From positions 12,060-76,059 of the forward strand of contig JAWKHI010000035.1 in NCBI GenBank assembly GCA_041394885.1: a DNA stretch of 64,000 bases, written 5' to 3'. Each line of letters opens with the position of its first letter. Positions within the stretch are counted from its first letter, which is position 1. The translations under genes were made by a program, and so were the position numbers. The notes below the pieces were generated by a model. That model did not search any database and had not been told where the DNA came from. It was given only the letters and a program-made list of their open reading frames with translations. Origin of the DNA: DSOI01 sp041394885 (lineage in GTDB: Bacteria > Acidobacteriota > Terriglobia > Bryobacterales > Bryobacteraceae). Below are positions 1 through 7,635 of this stretch, piece after piece.

Positions 1-1913
1 CGAAAGAACCGGTTCGGCTCGAGCCGTGTCATCTGCGGATCGCCCGTGCCGAAATAAAAATCGACGAACCCGTCGTTATCGAGATCGGCCACGCCGGCGC
101 CCATCACGCCCATCGGAGGAGTGAGCCGCGCCTCAACCGTGACGTCGGTGAAGACGCCGTCGTGGTTGTTGCGATAGAGGCGCACGCTGTCGGGATGGAC
201 GCGGGTGAAGTCGAAGCCGGCTTTCAATCCCTCGAGAACGGCGTCCCACGGCGCGAGGCTCGTCACAAGCAGATCCGGCCAAGCGTCGTTGTCATAGTCG
301 GTGAAGAAGGCCACGTAGCCGTTGTGCGGCCCTTGCGCGACGCCTGCCTTGGCCGTTACGTCCAGGAACCGGAAGCCGCCCTCGTTGCGATAGAGGCGGT
401 TGGGCGCGCCTCCGAGCCCGTTCACGAACAGATCGAGGTCGCCATCGCGATCGTAATCGCCCAGCGCCACGCCGATCGCGCCCCAGGAAGCCGGCTCGCG
501 CAATCCGGCCTCGGCGGTGGCCTTCACGAACTTTCCCGCGTCGTTACGGTACAACTGCGGCGTTGACCCGTCTTTCAACACGCCGTTGGCCACCACCAGA
601 TCGAGATCGCCGTCGTTGTCGAGGTCGCCCCACAGGGAGACGAAGCCGGACCCCGCGTCGGCCGCGCCGCTCTCCTTCGAGATGTCCACGAAGCCCGTGG
701 GCGTGTTGCGGTACAGCCGGTTGGCCATCGGCCCGCTCCAGCCGTTGAGCGCCAGGTACAGGTCCAGCCGGCCGTCGCCGTCCACATCCACCAGATTCAT
801 GCTGTAGCCGGAAGGAACGTTGCCGAGGCCCACTTCGCCGGTCACTTCGCGGAAACGCCCGCCTTCGTTGCGGTAGGCGCCAAGGAAAGTTCCGCTGCCG
901 GACAGGAACAGATCCGGACGGCCATCGCCGTCGTAGTCGCCCACCGCGCAGGTGCCGTTGCCATCCAGCCGGTCCACGCCCATCGCCGGGGCCATGTCCT
1001 GAAACGCGATTTGCGGCGCGCTCTTTTTCGGCGGCACTGGAAACCGCATGGCAGCCGGCAACTCGATGGCGGCGTCTTTCCAGGCTTCGATGGCGATGTG
1101 CAGCAGCCATTGATTCTCGGCGCTGGGGTCGCGGCCGGCCAGACGGTAAAACGTGCGCGCCGCCTCCGCCATGTTTCCCATCCGGAATTGCGCCGCGCCG
1201 GTCTCACGCATGATTTCGGCGCTCATGGCCTCATTGGCCGGCCGCGAAAGCGCCCGCTCCAGATACCGCACCGCGCCCGGAAAGTCGCCGCGGCGGGATA
1301 GGGTCCGGCCCAGTTGATAGAAGCCGAGCGCTTCTTCGTTGCTGTAGGGGACCGAGGAATCGATCACGCGATCGAGCAGCGCGATGGACCGGTCGAGCCC
1401 CAGCAGCGGATCATGCGGCACGCGGTGGGCGGATTCCGCGCTGAAGCGCACTTCGCCCGACAGCCAATCGGTCAGGCTCAGCAGGTATTCGTTGGCCGAG
1501 GGTTGCAGTTCCGCCACGCGCGCGGCGAGCTTATAGGCGAGGTCCGGGTCATAGTAGAGCAGTTCGGCGCGCGCATGCAGCACCGCTTTTGATTTCAGCG
1601 CCGGGATGTGGTCGCCGTTGCGCTCGATGGCATTGCCCAGCGCCTCCATGGCCAGGGCGAGCGCGGTGCGCTGCTGCGCGGGGTCACGGCGCTCGTGAAA
1701 GTCGATCAGGTACGATCGCGCGAGTTGATAGTAGAGCTCGGCATCGCGCGGAGATTTTTCGAGCAATGGGCGCAGAATCGCGCGCGCCGCCCCGGTCTTG
1801 CTGTCGCGCAGCAGATCCAATGCGGCGCCAAGCGGCTGGGGGCCGGATGGCTGGGCCGCCAACATCGCCGTCAGGAGCGCAAAAGCCGCCACTCGCATCG
1901 ATTTTCCGAGCAT
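1..1913 (-). CDS. CRTAC1-like secreted protein: TPR region followed by FG-GAP/VCBS repeats (partial)
   Basis: The gene starts at ATG 1913 and runs off the left edge, so only about 637 N-terminal residues are visible. After a short hydrophobic leader (MLGKSMRVAAFALLTAMLA) comes an Ala/Leu-rich helical region with TPR-like pairs (roughly residues 30-280, for example FYQLGRTLSRRGDFPGAVRY). From about residue 310 there are repeated calcium-binding-loop motifs typical of FG-GAP/VCBS propellers: GDYDGDGRPDLF, DVDGDGRLDLY, DLDNDGDLDLV, DYDRDGDLDLF and DLDNDGFVDFY. This order matches CRTAC1 family proteins, which usually end with an ASPIC/UnbV domain; that part would lie outside the window. Probably exported and possibly involved in surface adhesion or polymer binding; no enzyme function can be assigned. 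It is divergent from the next gene, with 61 bp between the starts. Confidence 0.85.
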   Translation of the reverse strand, partial: MLGKSMRVAAFALLTAMLAAQPSGPQPLGAALDLLRDSKTGAARAILRPLLEKSPRDAELYYQLARSYLIDFHERRDPAQQRTALALAMEALGNAIERNGDHIPALKSKAVLHARAELLYYDPDLAYKLAARVAELQPSANEYLLSLTDWLSGEVRFSAESAHRVPHDPLLGLDRSIALLDRVIDSSVPYSNEEALGFYQLGRTLSRRGDFPGAVRYLERALSRPANEAMSAEIMRETGAAQFRMGNMAEAARTFYRLAGRDPSAENQWLLHIAIEAWKDAAIELPAAMRFPVPPKKSAPQIAFQDMAPAMGVDRLDGNGTCAVGDYDGDGRPDLFLSGSGTFLGAYRNEGGRFREVTGEVGLGNVPSGYSMNLVDVDGDGRLDLYLALNGWSGPMANRLYRNTPTGFVDISKESGAADAGSGFVSLWGDLDNDGDLDLVVANGVLKDGSTPQLYRNDAGKFVKATAEAGLREPASWGAIGVALGDYDRDGDLDLFVNGLGGAPNRLYRNEGGFRFLDVTAKAGVAQGPHNGYVAFFTDYDNDAWPDLLVTSLAPWDAVLEGLKAGFDFTRVHPDSVRLYRNNHDGVFTDVTVEARLTPPMGVMGAGVADLDNDGFVDFYFGTGDPQMTRLEPNRFF

Positions 1914-1974
1914 AGCGGAATTGAAACGGCTCCGTCATTCCGCGTTGCCTGAAAACGAGGAATAATAGTTCACT

Positions 1975-4425
1975 ATGCGTGTTCTAGCCTTCTTTCTCGT
2001 CCTGGCCGCCGTTTCGTCCGGCCAGAAGCCGCAACCGGTGGACGGCGGTTACTTCCTGCCCAACGGCTGGCGGATCACGCCCGCCGGCAAGCCGATCCCC
2101 ACCGAGGACATGGTGCTCAACCTGGTGGTCTCGCCCGACGGCAAGGCCGTCATCGCGAGCCACGGCGGATTCAACCCGCACGGGCTGGTGGTGATCGACG
2201 CGGCCAAGGGCGACGCCATTCAGCGCATTCCGCTCAAGGCCGCCTGGTTCGGTCTCGCCTGGAATCCGGCCGGCAACAGGCTGTTCGTCTCCGGCGGCAA
2301 TCAGCAGAGCCGCCGCGATCCCGCGCGCGCGCCGATCTATGTCTTCGGCTACGCCAATGGCAGGCTCTCGGATAAGCCCGCCGCCACGCTCGAGGAAACC
2401 GTTCCCCTCGAAGAGATCTATTGGTCCGGCTTGGCGCACCATCCCAAGAAAGACCTGCTCTACGCCGCCAATCGCGGATTGTCGCCCAACGCCGGCAACG
2501 TCGCCGTCTTCGACACCGCGTCCTCGAAGCTGATCACCCGCATCCCGGTGCAGGCGAGCCCGTACGACGTGGTGATCTCCGCCGACGGCGCCACCGTCTA
2601 TGTCTCCAACTGGGGCAGTGACTCGGTGAGCGTAATCGATACGGCCACCAATCGCGTCACCGGCACGATTGAGGTGGGCGATAGTCCGAACGATCTGGAA
2701 CTCGGCCCCGACGGCCGCCTGTTCGTCTCTTGCGCTAACGACAATACCGTGGTGGTGGTGGATACGGCCAAGCGCCGCGCCGTGGAACGCATCACGGTGT
2801 CCCTGTTCCCGCGTGCTCCGGAAGGCACCACTCCCAATGCGCTGCATCTCGATCGCGCCACTAAGACCCTATTCGTCGCCAACGCCGACAACAACGCCAT
2901 CGCCGTGGCGCGCGTGGCCGAGGCCGGCGAAAGCGAAGTGATCGGCTTCATTCCCGCCGGCTGGTATCCCTCGGCGCTCGCCATCGCGGGCGGCCGCGAA
3001 TCCACCCTCTACATCGGCAACAGCAAGGGCATGGGCTCCTACGCCAACCCGCGCGGACCCCATTCGCCGCTCCCTCCCGGCGACGAAGGCAACGGATCCG
3101 TCAAGAGCCTCCAGAAAGGCAGCATCAACATCCTCAGCCTCGCCAATCTCAAGAAGCAGATCGGGCCGTGGACCCGGCAGGTGTACGCCAACGTCCCCTA
3201 CAACGATGACCTTCTGGCCAACGCCAAGCCGCCCTCGGCCCCGAGCGTGGTGCCCCGCGAAGTAGGCGCCGGTTCGCCCATCCGCCACGTGATCTACATC
3301 ATCAAGGAGAACCGCACCTACGATCAGGTGCTCGGCGACATCCCCAAGGGCAATGGCGACCCTCGGCTCACCATCTTCGGACGCGAGGTCACGCCCAATC
3401 ACCATCGCCTGGCCGAGGAATTCGTGCTGCTCGACAACCTCTACTGCGACGGCGAGGTGAGCGTCGACGGCCACTCCTGGTCCAACTCTGCCTACGCCAC
3501 CGACTACAACGAGAAGAATTGGCCGCCCCAATACGGAGGACACAGCAACCGCGGCGGTATGTCGGAAGCCTACGTTCCCGCCGCCGGACAGATGTGGGAT
3601 CTCGCGAAAAAGAAGGGGCTCACCTACCGCAGCTACGGCGAATACGCCACCCGGGCGAGCGACGGCACCACCATGGAAGCGTCGCCCGGCGTGGGCGGCT
3701 TGCTCGGCCACGTCGCGCCCGGATACAAGCTGCCCGGCATGCGCGACACCGACAACGCCAGGGAATTCATCCGCGAGTTCGACGAGTACGAGCGCAACTA
3801 CGACAGCGCCGATCCCAACAAGCGCCTGCCCAACTACATCGTGATGAGCCTGCCGGAGAATCACACGCGAGGCACTGCCCCGGGGCAGAACACGCCGCGC
3901 GCCATGGTGGCGAGCAATGACTATGCCGTCGGCATGATCGCCGATCGCGTGTCCCACTCCCGTTACTGGCCCGAAACCGCGATCTTCGTCATCGAAGACG
4001 ACGCGCAGGATGGCAGTGACCATGTCGACGCCCGGCGCACCGTCGGGCTCGTCATCAGCCCCTATACCAAGCGCGGGTTCCTCGATAGCACGCTCTACAC
4101 CACGTCCTCGATGCTGCGCACCATCGAACTGCTGCTGGGTCTTCCTCCGATGAGCCAGTTCGACGCCGCCGCCACGCCCATGTACAACGCCCTATCCGCC
4201 ACGCCGGACCCCACGCCCTATACGCACTCCAAGCCCGCGCTCGACATGGACGAGAAGAACACTGTCACCGCCTGGGGCGCGCGCGAGTCGCTCGAGATGG
4301 ACTTCTCCGACGTCGATCTGGCTCCCATGTTCGCGCTCAACGAAATCATCTGGAAATCAGTGAAAGGCGCCGATTCCCCCATGCCTCTCCCCGTTCACCG
4401 GTTCTGGTTCCCCGGCCAGCGCTGA
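1975..4425 (+). CDS. Bifunctional YVTN beta-propeller / alkaline-phosphatase-like phosphoesterase
   Basis: An 816-residue exported protein. Residues 1-17 form a signal peptide (MRVLAFFLVLAAVSSGQ). Residues about 40-400 hold YVTN/YncE-type propeller blades, with motifs such as VYVSNWGSDSVSVIDTATN and PDGRLFVSCANDNTVVVVD. From about residue 440 begins a phosphoesterase domain of the acid phosphatase/phospholipase C type, recognised by VIYIIKENRTYDQVLGD, then DGHSWSNSAYATDY and the metal-binding IEDDAQDGSDHVDARR near the C-terminus. This two-domain layout is common in Acidobacteriota and Planctomycetes. It probably acts in the periplasm on phosphoesters; the substrate is unknown. A 7-bp GC-rich stem at 4447-4471 follows the stop but lacks a T-run, so it is at best a weak terminator. 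Confidence 0.9.
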   Translation: MRVLAFFLVLAAVSSGQKPQPVDGGYFLPNGWRITPAGKPIPTEDMVLNLVVSPDGKAVIASHGGFNPHGLVVIDAAKGDAIQRIPLKAAWFGLAWNPAGNRLFVSGGNQQSRRDPARAPIYVFGYANGRLSDKPAATLEETVPLEEIYWSGLAHHPKKDLLYAANRGLSPNAGNVAVFDTASSKLITRIPVQASPYDVVISADGATVYVSNWGSDSVSVIDTATNRVTGTIEVGDSPNDLELGPDGRLFVSCANDNTVVVVDTAKRRAVERITVSLFPRAPEGTTPNALHLDRATKTLFVANADNNAIAVARVAEAGESEVIGFIPAGWYPSALAIAGGRESTLYIGNSKGMGSYANPRGPHSPLPPGDEGNGSVKSLQKGSINILSLANLKKQIGPWTRQVYANVPYNDDLLANAKPPSAPSVVPREVGAGSPIRHVIYIIKENRTYDQVLGDIPKGNGDPRLTIFGREVTPNHHRLAEEFVLLDNLYCDGEVSVDGHSWSNSAYATDYNEKNWPPQYGGHSNRGGMSEAYVPAAGQMWDLAKKKGLTYRSYGEYATRASDGTTMEASPGVGGLLGHVAPGYKLPGMRDTDNAREFIREFDEYERNYDSADPNKRLPNYIVMSLPENHTRGTAPGQNTPRAMVASNDYAVGMIADRVSHSRYWPETAIFVIEDDAQDGSDHVDARRTVGLVISPYTKRGFLDSTLYTTSSMLRTIELLLGLPPMSQFDAAATPMYNALSATPDPTPYTHSKPALDMDEKNTVTAWGARESLEMDFSDVDLAPMFALNEIIWKSVKGADSPMPLPVHRFWFPGQR

Positions 4426-4500
4426 CCCTCACTCGCCCCCAAAGCGCCGGGCCCGCGCCAAGCCGGCCCGGGCACGAAATACCACTGCTCCAATAAAAAA

Positions 4501-4522
4501 CGGCCCCGATACCTCGGGGCCG
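4501..4522 (-). terminator. Rho-independent terminator of the histone-like gene
   Basis: A perfect 9-bp inverted repeat (CGGCCCCGA and TCGGGGCCG) encloses a 4-base loop. On the minus strand the hairpin is followed at once by TTTTTTATT (plus-strand positions 4492-4500). It lies 57 bases past the stop of the minus-strand gene at 4579-4683, so it terminates that transcript. A second 7-bp stem without a T-run sits at 4547-4564. Confidence 0.85.
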
Positions 4523-4578
4523 GTGTTGACTGCGTTCACCGCGTTCGCACCCGATGCCGGGTGCTCGTCTGGAAGCTG

Positions 4579-4683
4579 TTACTTCTTCTTCTTCGCGGCG
4601 GCTTTCTTCTTGGCCGGAGCTTTCTTCGCGGCGGCTTTCTTCGCCGGAGCTTTCTTCGCGGCCTTCTTGGTTGCGTACTTCAT
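4579..4683 (-). CDS. Short Lys/Ala-rich histone H1-like DNA-binding protein (34 aa)
   Basis: A 35-codon reading frame encodes M-K-Y-A-T followed only by Lys, Ala and two Pro. The body is a repeat of the form KKAPAKKAAAKK and ends in four lysines. Start ATG 4683 is preceded by AGGGAG at 8-base spacing. Near-consensus promoter boxes lie upstream and a strong terminator downstream, so it is a monocistronic gene and not a chance frame. The composition is that of the C-terminal tail of histone H1 and of bacterial H1-like proteins (chlamydial Hc1/Hc2, AlgP tails), which bind DNA or RNA non-specifically through charge. Here the tail stands alone without a globular domain. A role in nucleoid compaction or nucleic-acid binding is inferred. 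The repeat structure means its length may vary between strains. Confidence 0.75.
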   Translation of the reverse strand: MKYATKKAAKKAPAKKAAAKKAPAKKKAAAKKKK

Positions 4684-4746
4684 TGATTCATTCTCCCTAA
4701 CATCAAAATTTTTGCGATCTCTTGCGTGAGACCGCAGCGTGATTCA

Positions 4747-4775
4747 TATATAAGGTGATCCGCAGCGAATGTCAA
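4747..4775 (-). promoter_or_regulatory. Sigma-70-type promoter of the histone-like gene
   Basis: On the minus strand a perfect TTGACA (4770-4775) is separated by 17 bases from TATATA (4747-4752). This is the best housekeeping promoter in the window. It points to the small Lys/Ala gene and leaves a leader of about 55-60 bases. The AT-rich stretch stands out from the GC-rich surroundings. Confidence 0.75.
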
Positions 4776-4915
4776 GAGAAATTTTTCGAGTACGCCATCG
4801 CTTGTCATCCACACGCGCGGATGAACATCGAAAAAACGTACACTGCTAAAATTGTTTTATGCCTCGCGGCCCTTCTACAACGTGTTTTTCGCCGCGTTCA
4901 TCGCGTGCGCCCCGG

Positions 4916-5311
4916 ATGCGGACCTTGCCCGTTGCCGTTTTCGCCGCGATCGTTTTTCTCTGCTTTTCCGCCTGCGGATCACGCCGCTCCAAGGTCGTGG
5001 TTCCTCGCATCGGATCCTCCCAACGCGGCATCGCCAGTTGGTATGGACCCGGTTATCATGGACGCCCCACCGCCAGCGGCGAGATCTACGATATGGACCG
5101 GTGGACCGCCGCTCATCAACGATTCGCTTTCGGCACCGAGGTTCGCGTGCAGAACCTCGACAACGGAAAAACAACCAAGGTGCGCATCAACGATCGAGGA
5201 CCTTTCAAGAAAGGACGCATCATCGATCTTTCCCGCGCCGCGGCCAAGGATCTTGACATGATCCGGCCCGGTACCGCGCGCGTCCGTCTGGTGATCACCG
5301 CCGTGCCCTGA
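4916..5311 (+). CDS. RlpA-like septal ring lytic transglycosylase, lipoprotein
   Basis: The double-psi beta-barrel domain of RlpA is clear: GIASWYGPGYHGRPTASGE, then FGTEVRVQNLDNGK, VRINDRGPFKKGRIIDLS and AAAKDL. RlpA cleaves glycan strands lacking stem peptides and acts at the septum or cell wall. I chose ATG 4916 because it gives a classical lipoprotein leader (MRTLPVAVFAAIVFLCFSAC) with the lipidated Cys at residue 20; an upstream ATG at 4859 in the same frame would add 19 residues before it. There is a TAAAAT box just before 4859. The protein is about 131 residues and lacks the C-terminal SPOR domain of the E. coli protein, so septal targeting must differ. The conserved Asp and His positions of the barrel appear present. 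Confidence 0.85.
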   Translation: MRTLPVAVFAAIVFLCFSACGSRRSKVVVPRIGSSQRGIASWYGPGYHGRPTASGEIYDMDRWTAAHQRFAFGTEVRVQNLDNGKTTKVRINDRGPFKKGRIIDLSRAAAKDLDMIRPGTARVRLVITAVP

Positions 5312-5360
5312 GCGAGCTTCATCCGGCCAGCGAGGAAAGCGTCTTTACCCCCGGGAAGGG

Positions 5361-5462
5361 GCATCCACAAACTGTCCGAACGCTTTCCACAGGCTTTCCA
5401 CAGCGTTACCCTGTTCGGGAACAAAGTACTAGAACGTTTCCCCTACAGGGGTACAGTGTTCC
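5361..5462. repeat. Repeat-rich intergenic segment upstream of the sigma-54 activator
   Basis: The 262-base gap between the RlpA gene and the next unit contains an exact tandem duplication of the 11-mer GCTTTCCACAG (5382-5403). Together with GCATCCACA at 5361-5369, it makes three sites that each match the DnaA box TTATCCACA at 7 of 9 positions. It is followed by an imperfect inverted repeat with arms GGAACAAAGTAC (5418-5429) and GTACAGTGTTCC (5451-5462), enclosing a smaller CCCC-TACA-GGGG stem. A regulatory or protein-binding role is plausible but not shown. Confidence 0.4.
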
Positions 5463-5573
5463 TTCAAGCGACCTACGTCGATACCCCGATCTGGTTCTTG
5501 TACTTGGTGCGCGATTAGCGGTAGATTTTGAGAACGGTAGTCGCACTACACAAATAGAGAGAGGGATCGAACG

Positions 5574-5660
5574 ATGCGGCTAACCAGGGTTTGCGGTTTT
5601 CGTCGTAGTGATAAGCCGTCCGAACCCACTACAGTGGAGGAAATCAAGACACTCGAATGA
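5574..5660 (+). CDS. Possible 28-aa leader peptide coupled to the sigma-54 activator
   Basis: ATG 5574 follows GAGAGAGGGA at good spacing and opens a 28-codon frame whose TGA (5658-5660) overlaps the ATG of the next gene in an ATGA arrangement. The downstream ATG 5657 has its nearest purine-rich box (GGAGG) about 16 bases away, too far for efficient initiation, so coupled translation from this short frame is plausible. The peptide has no recognisable domain. It may equally be a chance frame. Confidence 0.3.
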   Translation: MRLTRVCGFRRSDKPSEPTTVEEIKTLE

Positions 5661-6676
5661 ACGGAGCTACGACTGCAGCACCGCTCATGGTTGGCACTTC
5701 TACGCGCACCCAACAGGTTCTACGCAACGTGGAAAAGGTTGCGCGCGGCCGGTGGCCCGTCCTTATCTTGGGGGAGACGGGAACCGGCAAGGAGGTGGTG
5801 GCCAGGAGCGTATATCACGCCTCTCCGGACGGACCTTTCGTCACCATCGATTGCTCCAGCCTCGTCGGGCCGCTGCTCGAGAGCGAACTGTTCGGCCACG
5901 CCAAGGGCGCCTTCACCGGCGCGATTGGCGCGAAGCTGGGCTTGATCGAGATGGCCAACGGCGGCACCGCGTTCTTCGATGAGGTCGGCGAACTGCCGCT
6001 GGACCTTCAAGCCAAGCTGCTGCGTGTGTTGCAGGAGAAGGAGTTCCGCCCCGTCGGCTCGGTCGGCTCCCGCCGCTCCGATTTCCGCATTATCGCCGCC
6101 ACCAACCGCGATCTGCTCAAGGAGGTGGATCGAGGCAACTTCAGGCGGGATCTGTACTACCGCCTCAACGTCGTCACCATCAAGCTGGCTCCGCTCCGGG
6201 ACCGGAGAGACGACATCCCAGCCTTGGCCGAGCACTTTCTTGCCCGCTACAGCCGCGGGCACAAGCTTAGCACCGAGGTGATCGACGCCTTCCTCGCCTA
6301 TGACTGGCCCGGCAACGTACGCGAACTCGAAAACTGCGTGCAACAGATGGTGGCGATCAACACCGGCCCCCTGCTCCACTCGGCCGACATGCCCACCACG
6401 GTGCAGAACTTCGTCCATGCCAGGCGGGGACACGCCCTCGCGCACGCGGTGGGCGCCATCGCACCGGCGCCATCCAATGGAGCGAACTCCTCTGGACGCA
6501 TCCCGCCCCAATCGGAAGACGCCAACGCCATACTACCCCTGCATGAGGTGGAAAAACAGCACATCCAGCGGGCCTTGCGCGCCGCCGGTGGGGACCGCAG
6601 CCGTGCTGCCTACATGCTCCAAATCGGACGCACCACTCTCTACCGGAAGATCAAGGAATACGATATCGCCGGTTAA
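5657..6676 (+). CDS. Sigma-54 interaction domain transcriptional activator with Fis-type HTH
   Basis: A 339-residue AAA+ enhancer-binding protein. The Walker A box GETGTGKE is near residue 40, the sigma-54-contacting loop GAFTGA near residue 83, the Walker B region GGTAFFDEVGELP near residue 103, then the sensor regions RIIAATNRDL and WPGNVRELEN. The C-terminus (about 290-339) is a Fis-like helix-turn-helix ending in RTTLYRKIKEY. There is no N-terminal receiver, PAS or GAF domain: the AAA+ module starts within 20 residues of the N-terminus. The protein is therefore constitutive or controlled in trans, perhaps by the receiver protein encoded 104 bases downstream. It should activate sigma-54 promoters; no clear -24/-12 element was found nearby. 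Confidence 0.9.
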   Translation: MNGATTAAPLMVGTSTRTQQVLRNVEKVARGRWPVLILGETGTGKEVVARSVYHASPDGPFVTIDCSSLVGPLLESELFGHAKGAFTGAIGAKLGLIEMANGGTAFFDEVGELPLDLQAKLLRVLQEKEFRPVGSVGSRRSDFRIIAATNRDLLKEVDRGNFRRDLYYRLNVVTIKLAPLRDRRDDIPALAEHFLARYSRGHKLSTEVIDAFLAYDWPGNVRELENCVQQMVAINTGPLLHSADMPTTVQNFVHARRGHALAHAVGAIAPAPSNGANSSGRIPPQSEDANAILPLHEVEKQHIQRALRAAGGDRSRAAYMLQIGRTTLYRKIKEYDIAG

Positions 6677-6780
6677 CGCGCCCGGCGCCTCTCCCCCGCC
6701 CCTCCCTCGGCCCCCTTCGACGACCTCTTCTTCGATTGAGAATCCGCGCCGCCTCGCCGCACTAACCCTGCGAGGACCCG

Positions 6781-7635
6781 GTGAACGAAACCGCCCACCA
6801 CATACTCGTCGTCGAAAGCGATCTCGAACAGGTGCACCTGCTGGAGGAAGCCTTTACCGAAAGGGCGGAACTACGGTCGAGCGGCGTGTTCGCTCCCCTG
6901 TTTGTCCGCGACTACGCCCTGGACCTCCCCGATGCCACAGCGGCGCTCCAAGCCGGCCGTTTCGACGCCGTGCTGCTCGACATGCTGACCGTGGACGGCG
7001 CCGAGTCCTTTTCGCGGCTCCAGACCTTGTCGCCCGACAGCCCTTTCGTCGCTCTCGTTCCAATGGCCGAGGAAGCGCTCGGAGTCCGTCTGGTGCGGAT
7101 GGGCGCTCAGGATTACCTGATCCGCGAGGAGATCGACTGTATGCCGCTCGCTCGCGCCCTGCGCGCGGCCATCGAGCGCCATGGCCTGTGGAGGGCCGTG
7201 CAGGCCACCGCGCTCACCGACAGTCTTACCGGTCTCTACAATCGCCGCGGCTTCCTTGGCGCCCTGCGGCGCGACGGCATGCTCGCCGCCCGCCTGGGGC
7301 TTCCATTCACCCTCACGTTTTACGACGGCCGCGGCGTCGACGGCCGTAGCTCCGAACCCCAGTCCCGCGACTTGCGTCTACTCCAAGCCGCCGATCTGCT
7401 CCGCCGCGGCCTGCCGGAAGACTCCCTCGCCGGCCGCTGGGACGAGGACCGGCTCGCCGTCGCCTGCTTCGGCGAGGGACACGGCCGCCCTTTCCCTCTC
7501 GCCAGTCTCGGCTTCAACGCCACCACCGTCGACACGCCCTCGGGAGCCTCCTCCATCGATCAACTCGTCGAAGCCGCCGAGCAACTCCTGTGCCACAATG
7601 GGCAGTTTGAGAGTTGCGCTGGACGCCACCCATAG
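6781..7635 (+). CDS. Response-regulator-like protein with degenerate GGDEF domain
   Basis: A 284-residue cytoplasmic protein with a GTG start preceded by GAGG. Residues about 7-135 resemble a receiver fold: ILVVESDLEQ at strand 1, FDAVLLDMLTVDG with the putative phospho-acceptor Asp, VALVPMAEE, and AQDYLIREEI at the switch end. Residues 143-270 begin like a GGDEF domain (LTDSLTGLYNRRGFL), but the catalytic signature is replaced by RWDEDRLAV, so diguanylate cyclase activity should be lost. The second acidic residue of the receiver pocket also looks altered. It may act as a c-di-GMP or GTP sensor or as a partner of the receiver-less sigma-54 activator upstream. Its 3' end overlaps the glycosyltransferase gene by 38 bases, so the two are probably cotranscribed. 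Confidence 0.75.
   Translation: MNETAHHILVVESDLEQVHLLEEAFTERAELRSSGVFAPLFVRDYALDLPDATAALQAGRFDAVLLDMLTVDGAESFSRLQTLSPDSPFVALVPMAEEALGVRLVRMGAQDYLIREEIDCMPLARALRAAIERHGLWRAVQATALTDSLTGLYNRRGFLGALRRDGMLAARLGLPFTLTFYDGRGVDGRSSEPQSRDLRLLQAADLLRRGLPEDSLAGRWDEDRLAVACFGEGHGRPFPLASLGFNATTVDTPSGASSIDQLVEAAEQLLCHNGQFESCAGRHP

Noticed and set aside
2869..4023. A long minus-strand frame opposite the propeller/phosphoesterase gene
   Set aside because: Val/Gly/His-rich without motifs; the plus-strand gene accounts for the region.
5361..5403. Possible replication origin from the DnaA-box-like repeats
   Set aside because: Only three sites, each with two mismatches, no AT-rich unwinding segment and no dnaA, dnaN, gidA or parAB nearby.
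7181..7597. Upstream extension of the glycosyltransferase frame
   Set aside because: This part is Pro/Ser-rich and overlaps the receiver/GGDEF gene in another frame; glycosyltransferase similarity begins exactly at ATG 7598.
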